Positions 23,670 to 33,375 of a stretch of DNA of 64,000 nucleotides are shown piece by piece. This stretch comes from JBCCOW01 sp039025855 (GTDB lineage: Bacteria > Planctomycetota > Phycisphaerae > Phycisphaerales > Phycisphaeraceae). Made by a program: the position numbers and the translations under genes. The DNA lies in contig JBCCNL010000003.1 in NCBI GenBank assembly GCA_039025855.1, forward strand, positions 79,382 to 143,381, written 5' to 3'. The notes beneath the pieces were generated by a model. The model had not been told where the DNA came from and did not search any database. It saw nothing but the letters and a program-made list of their open reading frames with translations. Every line of letters begins with the position of its first letter. The first letter of the stretch is position 1.

Positions 23670-24002
23670 ATGGCCGCCACGCTCACCGATATCGCTCCCG
23701 GCACCGACGTCAAGGTCACCATCACCAAGACCCCGACCAACGCCGCCGCTGAGAAGACGCTCCTCCGCATCCTCCACAAGGACCCCGCGGTCGCCGCAGA
23801 GCAGAAGCGCCTCCAGAAGTCCCGCCGCAAGAACGAGAAACTCACTGTCCGCGGCGGCCGGCTCCGCGTCTGGGAACACCGGCAGGTCAAGATCGCTTCG
23901 GCCTCCGCGACGGCCGGCACCACCGGGACCCTCAAGGCCACGGTCGACGTCCTCCGCGACCTGGCCAGCGTCGCCCGGTTCGTCGATGTCACCCCGGCCT
24001 GA
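23670..24002 (+). CDS. Small basic protein, unknown
   Basis: 110 residues, not recognised, with no signal peptide or membrane segment. The middle (about 30-60) is strongly basic (EQKRLQKSRRKNEKL), and the C-terminal part repeats short hydrophobic strands (KATVDVLRDLASVARFVDV). It may bind RNA or DNA, but that is only a guess from charge. It lies between the divergent aminotransferase gene and lipA, with an 86 bp gap before lipA. The codons end mostly in C, like lipA and unlike the genes before 20 kb. Confidence 0.6.
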   Translation: MAATLTDIAPGTDVKVTITKTPTNAAAEKTLLRILHKDPAVAAEQKRLQKSRRKNEKLTVRGGRLRVWEHRQVKIASASATAGTTGTLKATVDVLRDLASVARFVDVTPA

Positions 24003-24074
24003 GCCACCCCACAAACCTACAAGTCGGCCGGTCTTCTCCGGACACCGAGGCCTCGCCCCGCGGCAGGTTTGCGC

Positions 24075-24080
24075 TATACT
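24075..24080 (+). promoter_or_regulatory. -10 box for a leaderless lipA mRNA
   Basis: TATACT ends eight bases before the lipA ATG at 24089. Confidence 0.5.
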
Positions 24081-24088
24081 TTGATCTC

Positions 24089-25291
24089 ATGGCTGTCTCC
24101 CTTTCAGGCATGGTCCTCGGCAACGCTGTGGAGCCAAATGCCTTCATCAAACGCAAGAAGCCGAGCTGGTTGCGGGCGAAGCTCCCCGCCGGGCCGGGCT
24201 TCCGCGATACCCGCCAACTCGTCGACAAGTACCAGCTGCACACCGTCTGTGAGTCTGCGAAGTGCCCCAACATGGGCGAGTGCTGGGAGCGCGGCACCGC
24301 GACCATGATGATCCTCGGCGACGTCTGCACGCGGGCCTGCGGCTTCTGTCACATCAAGACCGGCAAGCCCCCGGAATACGACCTGGATGAACCAAGGCGC
24401 GTCGGCGAGGCGGCGGCCCTGATGAACCTCAAGCACCTCGTCATGACCTCGGTCAACCGCGACGAACTGCCCGACGGCGGGGCGGAGGTCTGGGCGGAGA
24501 CGATCCGCGAGATCCGTCGGCACTCGCCGATGACCAACGTCGAGGTCCTGATCCCCGACTTCTGCGGCGACTGGGACGCCCTCCAACTCGTCCTCGACGA
24601 ACGCCCCGAAATCCTCAACCACAACCTCGAGTCCGTCCCCCGGCTCTACAAGGCCGTCCGCCCCCAGGCCATCTACGAACGCTCCATCGAGCTGCTCCGC
24701 CGGGCCAAAGAACAGGGCCTCACCGTCAAGACCGGCATCATGGTCGGCATCGGCGAACGCGAAGAGGAAGTCCACCAGCTCATCGAAGACGTCCAGCAGG
24801 GCACGCACGTCCCCGGCATCAACTCGGACCACCCGATGACCAACCGCGACGCCTTCATGCCCCCCGACCCCAACCGGCACCTGCCCGAGGACGCCGAGCT
24901 CAACCGCTCCGTCACCGGCAAGACCAAGCCCGCCCTCGGCGAAAAACTCCGCCGCGGCGGCCACCTCGTCGAGCAGTCCACCAACCCCTACTGGAACCAC
25001 GACCGCCCCGTCCCCGCCGGCGATCAGTCCGACCGCCGTGCAGAGGTGTCTTACCCCAACGCCACCTACCCCGGCGTCCACCCGTCCTGCGACATCCTGA
25101 CCATCGGGCAGTACCTGCAGCCGACCGCCCGTCACCTGCCGATCTCGCACTGGGTGACCCCCGCCCAGTTCGTCGCCTACAAGCAGGCCGCCGAGGAAGC
25201 CGGCTTCCGCCACTGCGAGTCCGGCCCGCTCGTCCGCTCGTCCTATCACGCCGACCACCAGGTCCTCCAACTCGACGCCGTCGCGGGCTAG
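24089..25291 (+). CDS. lipA: Lipoyl synthase with a large internal insertion
   Basis: Radical-SAM enzyme that inserts two sulfurs into octanoyl groups on lipoyl domains, 400 residues against the usual 290-320. Both clusters are intact: auxiliary Cys54, Cys59 and Cys65 in CESAKCPNMGEC, and radical-SAM Cys80, Cys84 and Cys87 in CTRACGFC. The C-terminal SGPLVRSSYHAD with the cluster-binding Ser is present. About 95 extra residues (237-332, DNA 24797-25084) split the barrel between EEEVHQLIEDV and CDILTIGQYLQP, which are contiguous in other LipA. The insert is hydrophilic, rich in His, Pro, Asp and Asn, and in frame. Confidence 0.93.
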   Translation: MAVSLSGMVLGNAVEPNAFIKRKKPSWLRAKLPAGPGFRDTRQLVDKYQLHTVCESAKCPNMGECWERGTATMMILGDVCTRACGFCHIKTGKPPEYDLDEPRRVGEAAALMNLKHLVMTSVNRDELPDGGAEVWAETIREIRRHSPMTNVEVLIPDFCGDWDALQLVLDERPEILNHNLESVPRLYKAVRPQAIYERSIELLRRAKEQGLTVKTGIMVGIGEREEEVHQLIEDVQQGTHVPGINSDHPMTNRDAFMPPDPNRHLPEDAELNRSVTGKTKPALGEKLRRGGHLVEQSTNPYWNHDRPVPAGDQSDRRAEVSYPNATYPGVHPSCDILTIGQYLQPTARHLPISHWVTPAQFVAYKQAAEEAGFRHCESGPLVRSSYHADHQVLQLDAVAG

Positions 25292-25353
25292 ATCGCGCCA
25301 GACGTCAGGTCTGTAAGGTTAGAAACCGTTGTAACCCACCCGCGTGGCATTCA

Positions 25354-25743
25354 ATGCGTTGGATAGCAGCACCCGTAGTCTTCGTTTTGGTGCTGACTGG
25401 GTGCGCGATGGACCGCACCGCCAAGGAACCAAAGCCCGTCGTTGAAGAACTGGATGACGCTCTGGCCGACGGCGAGTCAGGTGGGTTTGATGCGCGCTTA
25501 CACTTCATCACGATCGGCGAGACGATCGAGATCCACATGGTGGACGGTGTCACGATCGACTCGGACTACATGACCCGCGCGGTGGTTGAAGCCAACGGCA
25601 CGGCTCACTTCGAGCACCTCGGCTTGCTCCGGTGCGCCGGCATGCAGCCTGGCACGGTTGAGCGGCAGGTCCATGACCTGATCACGAGCCGAGGGCTGCC
25701 TTTTGCCAGCCCGGTCGTGACGGTATCGATCGTCTCGGAGTGA
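25354..25743 (+). CDS. Small lipoprotein with polysaccharide-export-like domain
   Basis: 129 residues. The signal peptide ends in VLTGCAMD (Cys17, lipobox). The mature part, from LHFITIGETIEIHMVDG to FASPVVTVSIVSE, follows the N-terminal domain of Wza/BexD-type polysaccharide export proteins: a basic-position start, a middle with AVVEANGTAHFEHLGLL, and TVERQVHDLI before a PVVTVSI strand. Full export proteins add SLBB domains, which are missing here, so this is a minimal single-domain version. No capsule genes are nearby. The stretch is not strongly conserved and the call is moderate. Confidence 0.6.
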   Translation: MRWIAAPVVFVLVLTGCAMDRTAKEPKPVVEELDDALADGESGGFDARLHFITIGETIEIHMVDGVTIDSDYMTRAVVEANGTAHFEHLGLLRCAGMQPGTVERQVHDLITSRGLPFASPVVTVSIVSE

Positions 25744-25806
25744 GCCGAAGCCTGCGTCCAAACTCCACGCCTTGAGATTCTGCTCCGCTGCAGCCCGGCG
25801 TGCCGT

Positions 25807-25812
25807 TATTCT
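25807..25812 (+). promoter_or_regulatory. -10 box before the small Pro-rich ORF
   Basis: TATTCT ends six bases before the ATG at 25819. It is the main reason to accept that short ORF as a gene. Confidence 0.4.
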
Positions 25813-25818
25813 CAGGCG

Positions 25819-26004
25819 ATGCCGAGTCCAACTTCCGGTCCCGACGCGCCGCCCGCGCCCAGCCCGGCGCCGCCCAAGCCCGCGGAGCCCGAGCCGACGC
25901 CCGCTCCCGACCGCGAGCCGGCCCAGACGCCTCGGCCCGATCCGTTCGATCCCGACTGGCCCGAACACCGACCGACTCCGCCGCCGAAGGCGTGGCCGTT
26001 TTGA
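25819..26004 (+). CDS. Small proline-rich protein, unknown
   Basis: 61 residues, about a third proline, with Asp, Glu and Ala making up much of the rest and a C-terminal PPPKAWPF. It is expected to be disordered. No family is recognised. Support comes from a -10 box at the leaderless distance before the ATG and from its position 22 bp ahead of the gene at 26027, with which it would be cotranscribed. Short Pro-rich frames arise easily by chance in high-GC DNA, so the call is tentative. Confidence 0.4.
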   Translation: MPSPTSGPDAPPAPSPAPPKPAEPEPTPAPDREPAQTPRPDPFDPDWPEHRPTPPPKAWPF

Positions 26005-26026
26005 ACACTCGACCGTCTGACCCGTC

Positions 26027-27028
26027 ATGCACGACGACCCGCTCATCCAGAAGCAGATCCACAAGCGGCTCACGCTGAACGTGCTCATCCAGGGCTTCGC
26101 GGTCTACGCCGCGTCGACCGCGCACCGCCTGGTGCGCGACGAGCTCGAGACGGTCCGCCCCGGCATCACACGCCGCATCGATCGGCTGGTCCCCACCCTC
26201 GACCTGTCGATGCACCAGGGCGAGCTGTTCCTGTTGGTCGGACCATCCCGGCGGTTCTGGCGGCGGATCCGAAAGCCCAGTCACCCGTTCTTCGGCCACA
26301 CGCTCCTGACGCGGCACGGCTGGGATCTGCAGGTCCAGGCCAGGCGGCGGCTTCGCAAAACCATGTGGCGGACCGGCGTCCCGCCTTGGCTACTGACCGT
26401 CTGGGTGGCCGCGTACTGGCGGCTGATCGGCACTGTGCTCGCCGAGAGGCGTCATCACCGCCGGCTTGCCGACGTCGCACGGCTGGCGACGCACCGCGTC
26501 TGGGGCATCGACGCCGATCGCCTCAAGGCCGGCTACGCGCTGGACTGCAAGGTGGGTCAGCCCCTGCCGGCGAGGACGTGGCAAGGGCGGTTCTTCAGCA
26601 ACAACGCCGCGGGCTGGTCGGTGGTGACCCGGTTCTACGACGGCCAGCTCGGGGTGCACGCCAAGGCGTGGAGCTGGCACCTGATCGTCCACGAGCTGGT
26701 GAAGGGCGTCGCCGAGTTGGTGTGTCTGCACGGACTCAACCGGCTCGATGACGAAGACTACGCCGCGGTCATCGACCGCACGGACCACATCGAGAACGAG
26801 CTGTGGATGCTGCAGACGGGGCCGGAGCTGGTTCGGCGGCTGATGGAGCTGGTCGAGCCGGACCCGCCGCCGGCGATCTACCTGATGGAGATCGCGAAGC
26901 TCGAGCCCGATCGGCTCGAACGCCTGATGCTGGCGGTGATCGAGACGCCCGACTATGCCCGGACCCTGCTCGCGGAGCTTGTCGCCAAGCACACGGCCCC
27001 GCTCGACGACACGGTGGGGTTGGGTTGA
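26027..27028 (+). CDS. Conserved-looking protein of unknown function
   Basis: 333 residues, not recognised. It has no signal peptide, and one moderately hydrophobic stretch near 122-138 (PPWLLTVWVAAYWRLIG). The centre is Arg/Trp-rich (RRLRKTMWRTG). Residues 222-237 read HLIVHELVKGVAELV, a helix with a zinc-metalloprotease-like HEL but lacking the second His spacing, so catalysis is not claimed. The C-terminal third is helical with DRLERLMLAVIETPDYARTLL. It follows the small Pro-rich ORF by 22 bp. No ribosome site is clear. Confidence 0.65.
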   Translation: MHDDPLIQKQIHKRLTLNVLIQGFAVYAASTAHRLVRDELETVRPGITRRIDRLVPTLDLSMHQGELFLLVGPSRRFWRRIRKPSHPFFGHTLLTRHGWDLQVQARRRLRKTMWRTGVPPWLLTVWVAAYWRLIGTVLAERRHHRRLADVARLATHRVWGIDADRLKAGYALDCKVGQPLPARTWQGRFFSNNAAGWSVVTRFYDGQLGVHAKAWSWHLIVHELVKGVAELVCLHGLNRLDDEDYAAVIDRTDHIENELWMLQTGPELVRRLMELVEPDPPPAIYLMEIAKLEPDRLERLMLAVIETPDYARTLLAELVAKHTAPLDDTVGLG

Positions 27029-27049
27029 CCGCCGCGGCGTTGCGCTCGG

Positions 27050-28051
27050 TTAGCCCGCGGTAACGCGGTTGTCGCAGTCGCCCGATGCCTGCATCTGGGT
27101 CAGGTTGTTCAGCGTGACCTCGGCGATCTGCTTCAAGGCCTCGACGGTGAAGAACGCCTGGTGCCCGGTGATGAGCACGTTCGGGAACGTGAGCAGGCGG
27201 GCGAAGTCGTCGTCCTGGAGCAGTTCGCCCGAGCGGTCCTCGAAGAACAGGTCGTCCTCTTCTTCGTAGACGTCGAGCCCGAGGTGCCCGACCTTGCCGG
27301 CCTTGACCGCCTCGATCACGGCGTCGGTGTCGATCAGTGCGCCGCGGCTGGTGTTGATCAGCATGACGCCGTCCTTCATCCCGGCTAGCGACTCGGCGTT
27401 GATCAGGTGGTGCGTCGCCTCGACCAGCGGGCAGTGGAGGGTGATGATGTCGCACTCGGCGGCGAGCGTGTCGAACGGGACGAACTCGACACCGGCGGCG
27501 GCCAGGTCTTCACGGGGGGAGCGGTCGTGGGCCAGGACGCGGCAGCCGAAGCCCAGGAGGATGCGGGCGGCGGCGGCGCCGATCTTGCCGGTGCCGACGA
27601 CGCCGGCGGTCTTGCCGTGCATGTCGAAGCCGAGTAAGCCGTTGAGGGCGAAGTTGGATTCGCGCACCCGGTTGTAGGCGCGGTGGGTCTTTCGGTTGAG
27701 GGTCATCATGAGCGCGATCGCGTGCTCGGCGACGCCTTCCGGCGCGTAGGCCGGGACCCGGACGACGGGGATTCCGTGCTCATTGGTGGCGGCGATATCG
27801 ATCTGGTTGAAGCCGGCGCTGCGTGTCGCGATGACCTTCACCCCGACGTCGGCCAACCGCTGGACGACCGTGCGATCGACCTGGTCATTGACGAAGACAC
27901 ACACCGCCTCGTAACCGGCGGCAAGTCCGACGGTGGCGGAGTGCAGGCGTGTCTCGAGGAACACCAGGTCGTGCGGTGTTTCCAGTGCGGCGTTAGCGGC
28001 TTCCAACGACCGGCGGTCGTACGGCTTGGTGCTGAAGACAACGGTTTTCAC
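27050..28051 (-). CDS. D-2-hydroxyacid dehydrogenase, D-lactate dehydrogenase type
   Basis: NAD-dependent D-isomer 2-hydroxyacid dehydrogenase, 333 residues, closest in pattern to fermentative D-lactate dehydrogenase (LdhA), which reduces pyruvate. Seen are the cofactor loop GVVGTGKIGAA near residue 155, the catalytic Arg in INTSRGALID, the Glu in LGLDVYEEE, and the His in ITGHQAFFT near 295. VIATRSAGFNQID and APEGVAEHAIALMM are typical of the LdhA branch. It starts from a GTG at 28051 with no good ribosome site. It converges with the unknown gene at 26027 and lies downstream of the ilvD pair on the same strand. Confidence 0.88.
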   Translation of the reverse strand: MKTVVFSTKPYDRRSLEAANAALETPHDLVFLETRLHSATVGLAAGYEAVCVFVNDQVDRTVVQRLADVGVKVIATRSAGFNQIDIAATNEHGIPVVRVPAYAPEGVAEHAIALMMTLNRKTHRAYNRVRESNFALNGLLGFDMHGKTAGVVGTGKIGAAAARILLGFGCRVLAHDRSPREDLAAAGVEFVPFDTLAAECDIITLHCPLVEATHHLINAESLAGMKDGVMLINTSRGALIDTDAVIEAVKAGKVGHLGLDVYEEEDDLFFEDRSGELLQDDDFARLLTFPNVLITGHQAFFTVEALKQIAEVTLNNLTQMQASGDCDNRVTAG

Positions 28052-28072
28052 GTCGGTGGGGCGTCCCGGGAG

Positions 28073-28842
28073 TTAGGCGTTGGCGGTGGTGTGGGGCGGC
28101 TCGGTGGGCTTGCCCATGACGGCCTGGATGTGTGCGTCGAGGGGGAGGGTTTTTCGGCCGGTCAGTCCCTGGAGGATGGCGCTGGCGGACGAGACCCCAC
28201 TGACGGCGATGCTGACGACCTCTTGCCCGACTCTGTAGTCGATCTGGAGGGCGGTGGTCTGGGCGGCCTCGGCCATGCCGACGTGCAGCAGGTCTTCGCG
28301 TCGGATGATGTAGCGGCAGCGGATGCCCTCGAGGATGAGTTGGCCGGCGTCGCGGTCGGCGTAGGCCATGGCGAAGTCCTCGGGCACGGCTTTGAACTTC
28401 TGGTAGGTGGCGGCGTTCTCGATGCCGACGTAGGTGGGCCGGGGCTTGGCGTCCCGGAGCCGGTCGTAGGTGGGCCTGGCCTTGAGGCTACGGTCGGCGA
28501 GCAGGCGGGGGCCGGGAGAGACGCCGAGCAGGCAGATGAATCCCGCGCCGGCGAGGACCGCGCCGAGCAGGGTGCGGATGTGGTAATCGATCCTGGGGGT
28601 CGCCGAGATCACCCAGCCGAGGAAGAGCCCCAGACCGCCGAAGAGCAGCAGCGCGAGGCCCAGCCACTTCATGCGGCGGAGCGTCCGGCCGCCGTTGCCC
28701 TCGGTGGGCAGGCAGAGCGACGCGTCGATCAGCCCGAGGTCGGCGGAGTCGTCGATGGGGTGGAGTTGGAGCGAGGCGAGGATGGCGGGCAGGCGGAAGT
28801 CGTCGTCCGCGAAGGGGATGTCGGGGCCCGGCGTGGCGCGGC

Positions 28843-28846
<4 letters not shown>
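28073..28846 (-). CDS. Membrane protein of unknown function, coupled to ilvD
   Basis: 257 residues, not recognised. Two hydrophobic segments near 62-82 and 92-112 form a hairpin, with soluble N- and C-terminal parts. The C-terminal domain (about 125-235) has a YQKFKAVPEDFAMAYADRDA start and repeated strand-like sequence. It could be a bacterial PH-like or regulatory domain, but no family is claimed. Its start overlaps the ilvD stop by 4 bp, so the two are translationally coupled, though a link to branched-chain amino acid synthesis is not otherwise shown. Confidence 0.65.
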
Positions 28847-30585
<1,739 letters not shown>

Positions 30586-30620
30586 GGCCGGGGTTGGATG
30601 TCTGCTTGGTGGGGGCAGTA

Positions 30621-30638
30621 CCGGTCGCGAGCGACCGG
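30621..30638. repeat. Palindrome between ilvD and the kinase gene
   Basis: Perfect eight-base inverted repeat (CCGGTCGC, GA, GCGACCGG) followed by GCTAAAC, in the divergent space between ilvD and the kinase gene. It belongs to the same loose family of intergenic palindromes as 7954-7972. Confidence 0.55.
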
Positions 30639-30674
30639 GCTAAACGGGGGACCGAGCAGTTTAGCGGAAGCGAT

Positions 30675-30680
30675 TAGCAT
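30675..30680 (+). promoter_or_regulatory. -10 box for the kinase gene
   Basis: TAGCAT ends six bases before the second of two adjacent in-frame GTG codons (30687), which favours that start. Confidence 0.35.
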
Positions 30681-30686
30681 GGGGTG

Positions 30687-31373
30687 GTGGTTTCGGAAGG
30701 CGGCATCGTGCTGGATCAGGCGGGGGTCGCGGGGCTGGCGGTGTCGGTGCAGCGTCGGGTGAAGGCGTTGCCGTCGGGCGGTCGGGTGGTGGTGCTGATC
30801 GCGGGGATCCCGGGCAGCGGGAAGAGCACCCTGACGGCGGCGGTGTATGGACAGCTCACCGCATCGGCGCCAGAGTACGCGGCCATCGCCGGGATGGACG
30901 GGTTCCATCGTCCGGAGGCGGAGTTGGAGCGGGAGGGTTTGCTGGACAGGAAGGGTGCGGTCGAGACGTTCGACGGGCAGGGGTATGTGGAGCTGGTGCG
31001 ACGGGCAGCGACCGCAGGTTGGACGGGCCAGCTACCGACGTACGATCACGCGGGGCGGGAGCCGGTGTACAGCGGGAAGCCCGAGCACCGGGTCGGGAAG
31101 GACTGCCGAGTGATCCTCGCGGAAGGGAACTACCTGTTGCTGGAGATGCAGCCTTGGGTGGCGCTTCGAGAAGTTGGAGCGGTCAGCTGGTGGGTCGACA
31201 CGCCTTGGGCGCGGGCGGAGGCTTGGCTGCGGCCACGGCACGCCGCGTCCGGGCATACCCCGGAGGTGGTGGAACAGAAGGTCGCGAACGACCGGCGGAA
31301 TGCGCGGTTGATCGAGACGCGGAGCGTTCACGCGGACTTGGTCGTGCGCTGGCCCGCGTCGTCGATCGCCTGA
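30687..31373 (+). CDS. P-loop nucleoside/sugar kinase family protein
   Basis: 228 residues of the phosphoribulokinase/uridine kinase-like P-loop family. Walker A is GIPGSGKST near residue 33, followed by AIAGMDGFHRPEAELE (the family's DgFH motif) and EGNYLLLEMQPW near 145. It closely resembles the bacterial YggC and yeast Yfh7 type kinases, whose physiological substrates are poorly known. The start is one of two adjacent GTG codons. Its 3' end overlaps the convergent DUF2726 gene by 46 bp. Confidence 0.8.
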   Translation: MVSEGGIVLDQAGVAGLAVSVQRRVKALPSGGRVVVLIAGIPGSGKSTLTAAVYGQLTASAPEYAAIAGMDGFHRPEAELEREGLLDRKGAVETFDGQGYVELVRRAATAGWTGQLPTYDHAGREPVYSGKPEHRVGKDCRVILAEGNYLLLEMQPWVALREVGAVSWWVDTPWARAEAWLRPRHAASGHTPEVVEQKVANDRRNARLIETRSVHADLVVRWPASSIA

Positions 31374-31834
31374 CGGATTCGATCAGGGTCGTACGAGCCC
31401 TTCGCGGGGATGCGCAGGAGTGGTAAGCCGGCGGTGGCCAGCGCTTGATCCTTGACCGCATCACGCTTTTGGGCGTCGGGTGTGTCGTGGCTGGAGTCGT
31501 CGAGTTCGATCGCCACTTGGGGCTGCATGGACTGAGGTTCACAGAGGATGAAGTCGATGTGCTTGCGATTGATCTTGCTGAGCCAGGCCATCCGCTTTTG
31601 GGTGCCCTTGGCGAGATACAGCAGGTCGTTGAGATTGACCTTGGGACAGACTGTGTATCGATCACTGACCGCGTCGACGAGGACCCGGTAGAACGCCATC
31701 TCGGCTCGGCTGAGCAGATAGCGGCGACTGCGATAGGGCCATTCCGCATCGGAAGATGCGGTTGGTTTGCCGTCGTCGGTGTCGGGGAACAGGAAACCCA
31801 AACATCCGCGGTTCCCGGAAAGATCGTCAGTCAT
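31328..31834 (-). CDS. DUF2726 nuclease-like protein
   Basis: 168 residues with a DUF2726 domain, related to restriction-endonuclease-like (PD-(D/E)xK) folds. The core reads RRYLLSRAEMAFYRVL, then VCPKVNLNDLL, KHIDFILCE and VAIELDDSSH, matching the expected D...ExD metal-binding pattern. After it comes QALATAGLPLLRIPAKGSY. Family members are often associated with topoisomerase-like zinc domains, which are absent here, so the target is unknown. The gene is alone and overlaps the convergent kinase gene by 46 bp. Confidence 0.78.
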   Translation of the reverse strand: MTDDLSGNRGCLGFLFPDTDDGKPTASSDAEWPYRSRRYLLSRAEMAFYRVLVDAVSDRYTVCPKVNLNDLLYLAKGTQKRMAWLSKINRKHIDFILCEPQSMQPQVAIELDDSSHDTPDAQKRDAVKDQALATAGLPLLRIPAKGSYDPDRIRQAIDDAGQRTTKSA

Positions 31835-31855
31835 GCAAACTCAGTCGTTGGTCGC

Positions 31856-31876
31856 CCGCGATGCGTCGCATCACGG
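31856..31876. repeat. Palindrome upstream of the DUF2726 gene
   Basis: Ten-base inverted repeat with one mismatch around a central T (CCGCGATGCG and CGCATCACGG), followed by CTATGA. It lies between the DUF2726 start and the 3' end of the next minus-strand gene, and resembles the other intergenic palindromes. Confidence 0.45.
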
Positions 31877-31904
31877 CTATGACAGGTTGAGGCGGTCGAT
31901 CAGA

Positions 31905-32327
31905 TCAGAGCGTGCCGTTGCGGCGGGCGGCGGCGCGTTCGAGCTTGCCGGCGAGGCGTTCCTTGGCGGCGTCGAGCAGGGCGTCGATGCGGGCCAGCAG
32001 GTTGTCGATGTTGTCGACCTTGTCGGTGGGGACGTCGTCGAGGGCGGTGAGGTTGTCCTTGCGGGTGACCAGCCGGCCGCGTTCTTCGTTGAGCGACGCG
32101 ATCTTGGCGCGGAGCTTCTCGGTGTTCATCGTCTGGATCTTGGCCAGCGAGGGGGAGGGCTCACCGAGGAGCATCGGGGGCTTCTTGCCCCGGCCACGCG
32201 GGCCCCCACCGCCGCCGCCCCCGCGACGCCCGCCGTAGCCGCCGCCACCACCACCGCGGCCGCCGTAGCCTCCGCCAGAGCTGTTGGAACGGAAGGGCCG
32301 GTTTGAATTGGAGCGTCGGGGGTTCAT
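31905..32327 (-). CDS. Gly/Arg-rich protein with helical C-terminus, unknown
   Basis: 140 residues. The first 50 are an RGG-type tract: GGGYGGRGGGGGGYGGRRG, then GPRGRGKKPP. RGG tracts commonly bind RNA, so an RNA-related role is possible but inferred. Residues 60-135 are helical (IQTMNTEKLRAKIASLNEER) and probably form a coiled coil. No cysteine, signal peptide or membrane segment is seen. It follows the small gene at 32433 by about 100 bp and may be cotranscribed. Low-complexity coding could hide frame errors, but the frame is open throughout. Confidence 0.6.
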   Translation of the reverse strand: MNPRRSNSNRPFRSNSSGGGYGGRGGGGGGYGGRRGGGGGGGPRGRGKKPPMLLGEPSPSLAKIQTMNTEKLRAKIASLNEERGRLVTRKDNLTALDDVPTDKVDNIDNLLARIDALLDAAKERLAGKLERAAARRNGTL

Positions 32328-32432
32328 GTCACTGCCGGGGTGGGTGGATCGGGGGGAAGCGGAAAGGCACAGCGTGCACTGCTTGGGAGCCTGCAGTTTA
32401 TCAATCCATCGGCTGCGGGTTGGCCCGGCGGC

Positions 32433-32651
32433 TCAGTCGGCGGGCGGTTCGGGGGTGAGCAGGTTGCGTTTGCTGGTGCGGAGCTGTTTGTAGAGGGCTT
32501 TGATGCGTTGGTAGGCCTCGAGCTGGGGGATCTGACCGCCCTGCTCCAGTGCGCAGATGTTGGCAACGCGGGCGGCGAACTCGTCAAGGTTCTCGGCGAA
32601 GATCATAGCCTCGGGCGAGGCGTCGGGGTCGTGTTCGGACTGGGGGTCCAT
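32433..32651 (-). CDS. Small protein, unknown
   Basis: 72 residues, not recognised. It is helical and charged, with DEFAARVANICALEQGGQIPQ in pieces and LEAYQRIKALYKQLRTSKRN toward the end. No signal peptide is seen. It lies 30 bp downstream of the SOD-like lipoprotein gene on the same strand and may share its transcript. The regular third-position GC bias and the absence of a competing frame support it. Confidence 0.5.
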   Translation of the reverse strand: MDPQSEHDPDASPEAMIFAENLDEFAARVANICALEQGGQIPQLEAYQRIKALYKQLRTSKRNLLTPEPPAD

Positions 32652-32681
32652 GACGAGTCGCGGGGGTTTTGGGCTGACGGA

Positions 32682-33323
32682 TCAGTTGGCCGGGGCGTCG
32701 TCGGGTTGGGGCAGGACGATGAGGCCAACGCCGATGATCTGGTTGATGTTGCCCAGGGGGGCGTCGAGGTTGACCGGGCCGGTGGTGATGACGATGGCTC
32801 GCCCGAGGACGGGTGCGGGGCCGCGGGCGATGCTGAGGCCCGGGATTTCCTTGTAGACCGGGACGTTCCCGTTGCGGGAAGCGGTGCGGTTGCCGATGAG
32901 CCCGATCGGGCCGGCCTCGGGGTCGGCTGCGGGGATCGGGTCGAAGATGCCGCCGAGGCCTTGGCCGGACTGGTTGACGAGGTCGCCATAAGTGGTGATG
33001 AACAGCCCGTATTCGGTGCCGGGGACCAGGCCGTTGATGGAGCCGCTGATGGCGAGGCTGCCGGCCTTGTCGCTGAGTTCGAGGACGCCCTCGGGCCGAG
33101 GGAAGTTCGTCTGCGGGGTCGTCGTGATCCGGACGACGCCGCGGGTCTCGTTCAAAAGATTCGGAACGGCCCCGGTCTCGTCGGGGAGGTTGGTGACCGG
33201 GCTGCTGTTGTTGTTGGTCTGTGCCGGGTCAGCAGGGTTGCCGCAGCCAGCGAGGAGCAGGACTGAGGCGGTGGCGGCTGCCCACGAGAGTGTGTTGAGG
33301 CTGGAGCTTGTCTTGAGGTTCAT
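32682..33323 (-). CDS. Cu/Zn-superoxide-dismutase-like lipoprotein lacking all histidines
   Basis: 213-residue lipoprotein (lipobox LLLAGC, Cys27) whose domain at about 70-205 follows the Cu/Zn SOD framework: GLVPGTEYGLFITTYGD at 98-114 (normally PGxHGFHIHxxGD), GGIFDP at 124-129 (normally GxHFNP), GNRTASRNGN, and GRAIVIT at 174-180 (normally GRAVVVH). The usual copper and zinc His positions are Tyr105, Phe108, Thr110, Ile126 and Thr180, and the whole protein has no histidine. It should therefore bind no catalytic metal. It has an AGGGAGG ribosome site. It could be a structural or binding protein evolved from SOD. Confidence 0.7.
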   Translation of the reverse strand: MNLKTSSSLNTLSWAAATASVLLLAGCGNPADPAQTNNNSSPVTNLPDETGAVPNLLNETRGVVRITTTPQTNFPRPEGVLELSDKAGSLAISGSINGLVPGTEYGLFITTYGDLVNQSGQGLGGIFDPIPAADPEAGPIGLIGNRTASRNGNVPVYKEIPGLSIARGPAPVLGRAIVITTGPVNLDAPLGNINQIIGVGLIVLPQPDDAPAN

Positions 33324-33375
33324 CGCAAGGCCTCCCTTCGGGGGTTCGGTGCGTGTAGTGCATGTATGGTATCGG

